Shown piece after piece: positions 31,911 through 37,391 of a DNA stretch of 37,391 bases. Origin of the DNA: Euzebyaceae bacterium (GTDB taxonomy: Bacteria > Actinomycetota > Nitriliruptoria > Euzebyales > Egibacteraceae). A program made the translations under genes and the position numbers. The stretch spans positions 1 to 37,391 of the forward strand of contig JACCTL010000119.1 of assembly GCA_013812395.1 (NCBI GenBank), read 5' to 3'. How positions within the stretch are numbered: the first letter of the stretch is position 1; each line of letters opens with the position of its first letter. The notes under the pieces were generated by a model. That model saw only the letters and a program-made list of their open reading frames with translations. It did not search any database and was not told the DNA's origin.

Positions 31911-32440
31911 TGGACGGTGAGCGGCTGGACACGCTGCAGCGGCTGTGGACGCCGTGGCGGATGAGCTACATCAGAGGCGACGCCGGCCAGGACCCACGTG
32001 ATATCCACGGCTGCCCGTTCTGCGACCTGCCGGGTCGCGGGCGCGAGGCCGACGCCGAGTCGCTGATCCTGCACCGCGGCGACCACGCCTACGCGATCCT
32101 CAACGCCTACCCCTACAACCCCGGCCATCTGATGGCGGTGCCCTACCGCCACGTCGCCGGCCTGGATGAGCTGGAACCGGCCGAGCTGTCCGAGCTGGCA
32201 CAGCTGTGCCAGCGCGCGGTGCGCGCCCTCAAGGCCTGCAGTGGCCCGGACGCGTTCAACCTCGGGATGAACCTCGGGGCTGTCGCCGGCGCGGGCATCG
32301 CCGAGCACCTGCACCAGCACGTGGTCCCGCGCTGGTCCGGTGACACCAACTTCATGCCGGTGGTGAGCCAGACCCGGGTACTGCCACAGCTGCTGGAGGA
32401 GACCTACACCCTGCTGGCGCCGGCCTTCGCCGAGGTCTGA
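31910..32440 (+). CDS. HIT-family nucleotide hydrolase/phosphorylase (Rv2613c-like)
   Basis: 176 residues. A GCPFCDL Cys pair precedes the HIT domain, with AILNAYPYNPGHLMAVPYRH and the histidine triad H133-L-H135-Q-H137 in AEHLHQHVVPRW. The protein in this operon position in mycobacteria (Rv2613c) is an Ap4A phosphorylase, and the sequence is consistent with that, though substrate is not certain from motifs alone. It starts at ATG 31910, overlapping the thrS stop by one base. The phosphatidyltransferase gene follows 42 nt downstream. Confidence 0.88.
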   Translation: MDGERLDTLQRLWTPWRMSYIRGDAGQDPRDIHGCPFCDLPGRGREADAESLILHRGDHAYAILNAYPYNPGHLMAVPYRHVAGLDELEPAELSELAQLCQRAVRALKACSGPDAFNLGMNLGAVAGAGIAEHLHQHVVPRWSGDTNFMPVVSQTRVLPQLLEETYTLLAPAFAEV

Positions 32441-32482
32441 GCGCTGTCCAGTGCGCTACCGCCTACAGCTACCTGAGCGCTG

Positions 32483-33058
32483 ATGGCCATCAACGCCTAT
32501 GCGCGAACGGCGACCGACCGGCTGGTGGTGCCGATCGCCCGAGGGCTGGTCCGCGTCGGGGTCACCCCCAACTGGCTGACCTTCTTCGGGCTGGTCACCA
32601 CGCTGCTCGGCGTGGTCGCGGTGCTGCGCTACGGGCGGGCCGGTGCCTTCATCCTGGCGCTGGGCACCGCCACGGACGCCTTCGACGGCAGCGTCGCCCG
32701 GCTGCGCGGCAGCTCCAGCCGCGTCGGTGCCTTCTACGACAGCGTCACCGACCGGGTCAGCGACGCGTCGATCCTGGGCGCCGCCGTGTGGCTGGTGCGC
32801 GACGACCCGCTGCTGTTCGGCGTGGCGATGGTGGCGCTGGCCGGCGCCCAGCTCACCTCCTACGTTCGCGCCAAAGCGGAGTCGTTGGGCTGGACGGCGA
32901 CCGTCGGGGTTATCGAGCGCCCCGAACGCATGGCGATCATCGTGCTCGGCATCGGCTTCGACCTGCTCACAGCCGCCCTGTGGCTGCTGGCGATCGGCTC
33001 GCTGGTGACCGTCGCCCAGCGCCTGCATGCGGTGCTGGCGCAGGCTGGCTCCAGATGA
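32483..33058 (+). CDS. pgsA: CDP-alcohol phosphatidyltransferase, probable PI(P) synthase
   Basis: 191 residues with about five to six hydrophobic segments. The CDP-alcohol motif is complete at residues 65-91: D-x-x-D-G-x-x-A-R, then G-x-x-x-D-x-x-x-D (DAFDGSVARLRG, GAFYDSVTD). In this operon position the mycobacterial homologue (PgsA1) makes phosphatidylinositol-phosphate from CDP-diacylglycerol and inositol-phosphate, and the same role is inferred here from context. The stop overlaps patA as ATGA (4 nt). Confidence 0.88.
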   Translation: MAINAYARTATDRLVVPIARGLVRVGVTPNWLTFFGLVTTLLGVVAVLRYGRAGAFILALGTATDAFDGSVARLRGSSSRVGAFYDSVTDRVSDASILGAAVWLVRDDPLLFGVAMVALAGAQLTSYVRAKAESLGWTATVGVIERPERMAIIVLGIGFDLLTAALWLLAIGSLVTVAQRLHAVLAQAGSR

Positions 33059-34065
33059 CGGCCTACCGGGGGTCGGGTCATCCGGGGGCTGTGGTGGACC
33101 GCAACCCCGGCGCCGCTGGGCGGTTGCCCGAGGACTCCAGACCCGAGAGCGCGCGCCTGCGGCGGATCGCGATTGCGTGGACGGCGCTGTGGGAGGTCGC
33201 CCGCCGGCTGCCCGAGCCGGTGGCCTATGCCGGCGCCGACCTCGCCGGCCGTGTGCAGCACCGCCTGGCGCACGCCGCGCGCGCGCGCGTCCGCGCCAAC
33301 TTCGCCCGAGTGGTGGCGGCCGAGTCTCTGGACGCCACTGTCAAGGCCGCCTTCCGCTCCTACGCCCGCTACTGGGTCGAGGCGTTCCGCGCCGCCGACA
33401 TCGACCCCGCCGACATCGACTGGCGCACGACGACGGCCGGTTTCGAGCACCTCGACGCAGCCCTCGAGCGAGGGCGGGGGGTGGTGGTCCTGCTGGCCCA
33501 TCACGGGTCGTGGGACAGCGCCGCCCGGTGGGCGGAGACCCACGGCTACCATCTCGCCGTGGTCGCCGAGGTGTTGCGTCCCCGCTCGACGTTCAAGCGG
33601 TTCGTGGCCTTGCGCGAGGAGATCGGGCTGGAAGTCGTGCCGCTGGCCAAGGGCGCGCAGCTGACCGGTCGCCTGACAGAGGTGGCCGCCGCCAACCACC
33701 TCGTCGGCCTGCTGACCGACCGAGACCTGACCGGGCGCGCTCCGGTCACCGACTTCTTCGGCGAACCCGCCCGTATCCCGGTCGGCGCAGCCGTGCTCAG
33801 CCGGCGAACGGGAGCGCCGATCGTGCCCATCACGATGGTGCAGCGGCCCGGCCGGCGTTGGCATCTACAGGTGCACCCTGTCGTGGAGGTGGCCGACGTG
33901 TCCCTGGCAGCCGCGGCCGGCCGCATCGCCAAGGCGCTGGAGGCGTTGATCCAGCTGGAGCCAGCGCAATGGCACGCCTTCCAGCCGGTATGGGAGCCCG
34001 GTCTGGCCGCGCGGCGACGCGGCGGGCAGGACCAGGGCGAGCCGACGACCGGTCAGCAACCGTGA
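33055..34065 (+). CDS. patA: Phosphatidylinositol mannoside acyltransferase
   Basis: 336 residues of the LpxL/HtrB-like lysophospholipid acyltransferase superfamily. The catalytic HX4D is in VVLLAHHGSWDSA; GLLTDRDLTGRAPVTDFFGE and PIVPITMVQRPGRRW are further marks. PatA places palmitate on the 6-position of the first mannose of PIM1/PIM2 at the inner face of the membrane. ATG 33055 overlaps the pgsA stop. The first ~35 residues are an unusual Gly/Pro-rich lead. Its stop TGA 34063-34065 overlaps the GTG of a duplicated pimA start (see 34055-34142). Confidence 0.9.
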   Translation: MTAYRGSGHPGAVVDRNPGAAGRLPEDSRPESARLRRIAIAWTALWEVARRLPEPVAYAGADLAGRVQHRLAHAARARVRANFARVVAAESLDATVKAAFRSYARYWVEAFRAADIDPADIDWRTTTAGFEHLDAALERGRGVVVLLAHHGSWDSAARWAETHGYHLAVVAEVLRPRSTFKRFVALREEIGLEVVPLAKGAQLTGRLTEVAAANHLVGLLTDRDLTGRAPVTDFFGEPARIPVGAAVLSRRTGAPIVPITMVQRPGRRWHLQVHPVVEVADVSLAAAAGRIAKALEALIQLEPAQWHAFQPVWEPGLAARRRGGQDQGEPTTGQQP

Positions 34066-34142
34066 AGATCGCGCTGGTCTGCCCGTACGACTGGACCAAG
34101 CAACCGTGAAGATCGCGCTGATCTGCCCGTACGACTGGACCA
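34055..34142 (+). repeat. 44-bp tandem duplication at the patA/pimA junction
   Basis: Unit 1 is 34055-34098 and unit 2 is 34099-34142; they differ at one base only (G34077 versus A34121). Each unit contains the end of the patA-type context (agcaaccg) and the first codons of pimA (GTG AAG ATC GCG CTG). Because 44 is not a multiple of three, unit 1 is out of frame with pimA. The single difference suggests a fairly young event; a misassembly is the alternative. Confidence 0.9.
34062..34109 (+). CDS. 15-codon mini-ORF created by the duplication (possible coupling leader)
   Basis: GTG 34062 to TGA 34107-34109 encodes MKIALVCPYDWTKQP, a copy of the PimA N-terminus. Its GTG overlaps the patA stop (GTGA), and its TGA overlaps the GTG of pimA (GTGA). 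Ribosomes coupled from patA could therefore translate this leader and re-initiate at pimA. Whether it is translated is inference; no separate ribosome site is visible (upstream is ggtcagcaacc). Confidence 0.45.
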   Translation: MKIALVCPYDWTKQP

Positions 34143-35233
34143 AGCCCGGCGGGGTGAAGTTCCATGTGGCGGCGCTGGCCGCGTTCCTCGACGCCGACCA
34201 CGCGGTGCGGATCTTCGCACCGGCTTCCGGTCCGCTGGGGCGCACCCGGGCCGACCAGCTGGTCGAGGTGGTCGGCCGCCCGTTCCCCGTGCACTACAAC
34301 CGCTCGGTCGCCCCCGTGGCCCTGTCGCCGCTGGCGGTCAGACGCGTGGCGCGCGCCCTGCACGACTTCGCTCCGCACGTGACCCACGTGCACGAACCGT
34401 TGTCGCCGATGATCTCGGCGGCAGCGTCGGCATTCGCACCGCATCCGGTCGTCGGCACGTTCCATGCATGGTCCTCGTCGGACCGGCTGTATCGGTTGCT
34501 GGCACCGACCGCACGGCGGATCGTGGGTCGCCTCGACGCGCGCATCGCTGTCTCTCCGGCTGCCCAGCAGTTCGCGGCCGAAGCGATGGGCCTGCCGCTG
34601 GGCTCGTTCCGAGTCGTACCCAATGGGGTCGACGCCGCCGCGTTCGCGATGGCCCAGCCGATCCCGGAGCTGGTCGACCCTCAGCGGCCGCTCTTGTTGT
34701 TCGTGGGGCGCCTGGAGCCCAGAAAGGGCCTTGACGTGTTGATCCGCGCCTTCCTGCGGCTGCGCACCTCATGGCCTCGGGTGCGCCTGTGCGTCGTGGG
34801 AGAAGGTCCGCAGCGGCAGCGCTGCCAGCAGATGGTGCCGCCCTCAATCCGCCCGGACGTGCTGTTCGTCGGCGCGGTCGACGAGGCGCAGAAGCCGCGC
34901 TACCACGCCTCGGCCGACGTGTACGTGGCGCCCAACACCGGTGGCGAGTCCTTCGGCATCGTCCTGCTGGAGGCGATGGCCGCCAGCTTGCCGATCGTCG
35001 CCGCGGACATCGCCGGATTCCGCACCGTGATGAAGGACGGCCGCCAGGGACGGATGGTGCCGGCCGGCAACGCCTTCGCGCTGGCTGACGCCATCGGCAC
35101 GCTGCTGGCCAACCGCAGGCTGTCACAGGCCATGGCCGCGGAGGGCCGGCGCACCGTCACCGACTTCACCTGGCCGGTGGTCGGGCGCAGGATCGAGGAC
35201 ATCTACCGGGGGGTGCGTGCCGCCAACGGATGA
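34106..35233 (+). CDS. pimA: PimA, phosphatidylinositol alpha-mannosyltransferase
   Basis: 375-residue GT-B glycosyltransferase (GT4 family). N-terminal ICPYDWTKPGGVKFHVAALA is the PimA signature with the GGV loop; HVHEPLSPMISAAA and FHAWSSSDRLYR follow. The C-terminal nucleotide-sugar half has LLFVGRLEPRKGLDVLIRAF and NTGGESFGIVLLEAMA with the EX7E motif. It transfers mannose from GDP-mannose to the 2-position of inositol, the first step in PIM synthesis, on the cytoplasmic face. GTG 34106 is the start; the other possible start, in the upstream duplicate (34062), is in a different frame. The next gene lies 164 nt downstream behind a possible promoter. Confidence 0.94.
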   Translation: MKIALICPYDWTKPGGVKFHVAALAAFLDADHAVRIFAPASGPLGRTRADQLVEVVGRPFPVHYNRSVAPVALSPLAVRRVARALHDFAPHVTHVHEPLSPMISAAASAFAPHPVVGTFHAWSSSDRLYRLLAPTARRIVGRLDARIAVSPAAQQFAAEAMGLPLGSFRVVPNGVDAAAFAMAQPIPELVDPQRPLLLFVGRLEPRKGLDVLIRAFLRLRTSWPRVRLCVVGEGPQRQRCQQMVPPSIRPDVLFVGAVDEAQKPRYHASADVYVAPNTGGESFGIVLLEAMAASLPIVAADIAGFRTVMKDGRQGRMVPAGNAFALADAIGTLLANRRLSQAMAAEGRRTVTDFTWPVVGRRIEDIYRGVRAANG

Positions 35234-35290
35234 CTCGAACGTGGGCGCTGCGCGCCTGCGTGAGTGGGGCCCGTAGCCCTGTGCACCGTG

Positions 35291-35302
35291 GTCCGATCGG
35301 AC
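35291..35302. promoter_or_regulatory. 12-bp perfect palindrome downstream of pimA
   Basis: gtccgatcggac is its own reverse complement. It lies 95 nt before the lipoprotein gene start and about 35 nt before TAGGAT (35338-35343), a possible -10. This position suits an operator, but a chance restriction-type palindrome cannot be excluded. Confidence 0.3.
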
Positions 35303-35337
35303 GGTCCCGCCTCACGGGGACAGCGCCCGTCCGCTCC

Positions 35338-35343
35338 TAGGAT
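35338..35343 (+). promoter_or_regulatory. -10-like hexamer for the DUF3048 lipoprotein gene
   Basis: TAGGAT, 54 nt before the GTG start at 35398. The -35 region (around 35315) has no good match. It would make the lipoprotein gene separate from the PIM operon. Confidence 0.25.
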
Positions 35344-35397
35344 GCCGCTCGTCTGTACCCGTGGCCGCAAGGCCTGCAACAACAAGGATTGATTCCC

Positions 35398-36420
35398 GTG
35401 CGCCGTGTCCTTCGCGCGCTACTGGTGCTGGCGTTGTCGTCGACCGCCTGCACGACAGATGCGGCCTCGCCGTCGACCGTTGCGGGGCGCCCGGTGGTCA
35501 GGACGGAGGCGCCGGCCGAGCCCGCGCCGCCCCCGATCGCTCCGTTGACCGGTGCGGATCTGCCCGACGACGTGGCCTTGCGTCCCGTGTTGGCGATCAA
35601 GATCGACAATGCGCCCGGCGCCGTACCGCAGCAGGGCCTTGACATCGCCGAGGTGGTGTTCGAGGAGGAGGTCGAGGGGGGCATCACCAGATTCGTGGCG
35701 CTGTACCAGGCGTCGCGGCCTGGGGCGGTCGGGCCGGTGCGCTCCGGGCGAGAGGTCGACGCCGAGCTGTTGCCCCCGTTCTCGCCGGTGCTTGGCATCT
35801 CCGGAGCAGCTCGGCCGGTCACACGACAGTTCGACAAGGCGGGGCTCAGCTGGCTGCAGGAACGTACCGGCGGCCCCGACGATCCCTTCTACCGGGCGCC
35901 CGACCGCACCAGCCCCCACGATTTGTTGGTGCGCACCCATGACCTGCTCGCGCTTGACAAGAAGGCCGAGGCCATCGACGAGCCGGTGTTCGCCTTCGAC
36001 CCGCGATCCCCGGCAGGCGGCCGTGCGGTCAAGGCCGTCGAGTTGGAGTTCTCGCTGTCTACCGAGGTCGGCTGGGAATGGTCGGGTGACGCGTGGAACC
36101 GCCTGCAGAACGGGACCCCGCACCAGTCGGTGGAGGGTGACGGGCTCACCGCCGACAACGTGGTGGTCATGCGCGTGCGCTCGAAGGAGGGCGACCGCGC
36201 CGACTCTCTGGGCAACCCCACCCTGGAGCTGGACGTCATCGGACGCGGCACGGCCACCGTGCTGCGTGACGGGCGGGCGTATCCCGCGCGCTGGCACAAG
36301 GTCTCGGCTGACGACCACATCCAATGGACGACGCCGCAGGGCGACCCGCTGCCGCTGCGGCCGGGCCGCACCTGGATCGAGCTGCTCAAGACCTCTTCAT
36401 CGTTGCGCCTGGGCTCCTAA
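35398..36420 (+). CDS. DUF3048-family lipoprotein
   Basis: 340 residues. The N-terminus [20 protein letters not shown] is a lipoprotein signal with lipobox SSTA-C, so it should be lipid-anchored outside the membrane (via Lgt). A Pro/Ala-rich linker is followed by the DUF3048 domain: [57 protein letters not shown] and the C-terminal [11 protein letters not shown] region with [10 protein letters not shown]. YerB of Bacillus is the namesake; function unknown. GTG 35398 is chosen since AAGGA (35384-35388) lies 9 nt upstream. TTG 35389 would have no room for a ribosome site. Confidence 0.88.
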   Translation: MRRVLRALLVLALSSTACTTDAASPSTVAGRPVVRTEAPAEPAPPPIAPLTGADLPDDVALRPVLAIKIDNAPGAVPQQGLDIAEVVFEEEVEGGITRFVALYQASRPGAVGPVRSGREVDAELLPPFSPVLGISGAARPVTRQFDKAGLSWLQERTGGPDDPFYRAPDRTSPHDLLVRTHDLLALDKKAEAIDEPVFAFDPRSPAGGRAVKAVELEFSLSTEVGWEWSGDAWNRLQNGTPHQSVEGDGLTADNVVVMRVRSKEGDRADSLGNPTLELDVIGRGTATVLRDGRAYPARWHKVSADDHIQWTTPQGDPLPLRPGRTWIELLKTSSSLRLGS

Positions 36421-36425
36421 GGCTG

Positions 36426-36447
36426 CCCCGCGATACCCTCGCAGGGG
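36426..36447 (+). terminator. Hairpin between the DUF3048 gene and pdxS
   Basis: cccc-gcga (36426-36433) pairs with tcgc-a-gggg (36439-36447) around loop taccc, with one bulged A, 5 nt after the stop. No U-tract. It may act as a weak terminator or as a leader structure for pdxS. Confidence 0.35.
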
Positions 36448-36494
36448 TGCCCAACGACGGCGCCGGATCCAACGCCCGATCGACGAGGTGTGCG

Positions 36495-37391
36495 ATGACC
36501 GACTCCACTGCGCTGCGCGGCACCGACCGGGTCAAGCGCGGCTTGGCCGACATGCTCAAGGGCGGCGTCATCATGGACGTCGTCACCCCCGACCAGGCCA
36601 CCATCGCCGAAGAGGCCGGCGCCGTCGCGGTCATGGCCTTGGAGCGCGTGCCCGCCGACATCCGTCGCGACGGCGGTGTGGCTCGGATGTCCGACCCGGA
36701 CATGATCGATGCGATCGTGCAGGCGGTGTCCATCCCCGTCATGGCCAAGGCGCGCATCGGTCACTTCGTCGAAGCGCAGGTCCTGCAGTCGCTGGGCGTT
36801 GACTATGTCGACGAGTCCGAGGTCCTCACGCCCGCCGACGAGGCTCACCACATCGACAAGCACGGCTTCACGGTCCCGTTCGTGTGCGGCGCCACCAACC
36901 TCGGTGAGGCGCTGCGGCGGATCTCCGAGGGCGCCGCGATGATCCGCTCCAAAGGTGAGGCGGGCACCGGCAACGTCGTCGAGGCGGTCCGTCACATGCG
37001 CGCGATCACCGGTGGAATCCGGCGGTTGGCGGGCATGGGCGCCGAGGAACGCTACGCCGAGGCCAAGCAGCTGCAGGCCCCCTACGACCTCGTTGCCGAG
37101 GTCGCCGAGACCGGCCGGCTGCCTGTGGTGCTGTTCACCGCCGGTGGCGTCGCGACGCCTGCCGACGCCGCGCTGATGATGCAGCTGGGCGCCGACGGCG
37201 TCTTTGTCGGTTCGGGGATCTTCAAGTCGGGTGACCCGGCCAAGCGCGCCCGCGCCATCGTCGAGGCCACGACCTACTTCGCCGACCCCGACGTCATCGC
37301 CAAGGTCAGCCGCGACCTCGGCGAGGCAATGGTCGGCATCGAGATCGACACGCTGACCCCCGACCAGCGGCTGGCCAACCGCGGCTGGTAG
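36495..37391 (+). CDS. pdxS: PdxS, PLP synthase catalytic subunit
   Basis: 298-residue TIM barrel of the DXP-independent vitamin B6 pathway: [58 protein letters not shown] (Lys for substrate transfer), [20 protein letters not shown] and [13 protein letters not shown]. It makes pyridoxal 5'-phosphate from ribose 5-phosphate, glyceraldehyde 3-phosphate and ammonia supplied by PdxT, whose gene would be expected just past the window. ATG 36495 has GAGG at 36485-36488. The stop TAG is the last codon of the window. SufS in this window is a PLP enzyme. Confidence 0.96.
   Translation: MTDSTALRGTDRVKRGLADMLKGGVIMDVVTPDQATIAEEAGAVAVMALERVPADIRRDGGVARMSDPDMIDAIVQAVSIPVMAKARIGHFVEAQVLQSLGVDYVDESEVLTPADEAHHIDKHGFTVPFVCGATNLGEALRRISEGAAMIRSKGEAGTGNVVEAVRHMRAITGGIRRLAGMGAEERYAEAKQLQAPYDLVAEVAETGRLPVVLFTAGGVATPADAALMMQLGADGVFVGSGIFKSGDPAKRARAIVEATTYFADPDVIAKVSRDLGEAMVGIEIDTLTPDQRLANRGW

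Noticed and set aside
32788-33054. Upstream extension of the patA frame
   Set aside because: It overlaps the phosphatidyltransferase gene in another frame and has no family similarity; ATG 33055 gives the expected protein.

Overview
This is a high-GC (roughly 70 % by eye) chromosomal segment of an actinobacterium. The lineage call rests on three things: a SUF operon with a Rieske ferredoxin between sufD and sufC; the order thrS - HIT - PI/PIP synthase - PIM acyltransferase - PimA, followed by pdxS, which is the mycobacterial thrS-pimA-pdxS neighbourhood; and a mycothiol-dependent (MDMPI-fold) protein. It could be a deep-branching actinobacterium, but genus and order cannot be fixed from this window.

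Layout. (1) 1-5276: iron-sulfur assembly operon sufB(partial)-sufD-Rieske-sufC-sufS-sufU-sufT-like, tightly packed except for two intergenic spaces that each hold a long inverted repeat. (2) 5277-7279: a stretch with protein-like fragments in several frames, then a subtilisin-family (S8) protease broken by a one-base frameshift. (3) 7524-9513: a MoeB/MoeZ-type E1-like adenylyltransferase fused to a rhodanese domain, converging on what looks like the C-terminal remnant of a large helicase-type protein; two copies of a 42-bp nested palindrome lie at the broken end of that remnant. (4) 9765-14348: cell-wall genes: a VanW-domain membrane protein, a secreted coiled-coil M23 endopeptidase and a LytR-CpsA-Psr ligase. 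(5) 14461-17993: a hydantoinase/oxoprolinase hyuA-hyuB pair. (6) 18099-20197: a small membrane protein, an Lgt-like enzyme and an anti-sigma-like zinc-finger membrane protein.

(7) 20284-23539 is accessory DNA. tRNA-Val(CAC) at 20284-20355 is followed 1.3 kb later by an imperfect copy of its 3' 47 nt. Between and beside these copies lie a probable serine-recombinase tail, a frameshifted MDMPI-family gene, decayed AbiEi-like and AbiEii-like genes, and an intact vapBC pair. I read it as the remains of one or more tRNA-integrated elements.

(8) 23676-29758: a spermidine-synthase-like protein, an EAL-GAF c-di-GMP phosphodiesterase whose 3' end overlaps convergent rpe, an orphan membrane histidine kinase, a thiolase and a DUF2007 protein. 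(9) 29886-37391: thrS, a HIT protein, a CDP-alcohol phosphatidyltransferase, a PIM acyltransferase and pimA, then a DUF3048 lipoprotein and pdxS. The first step of phosphatidylinositol mannoside synthesis runs from the phosphatidyltransferase (makes the PI or PI-phosphate anchor) through PimA (first mannose) to PatA (acylation).

The most unusual item is a 44-bp tandem duplication at the patA/pimA junction. It duplicates the pimA start and creates a 15-codon mini-ORF whose start overlaps the patA stop and whose stop overlaps the pimA start. I did not find a clear, complete, new multi-gene system in this window.
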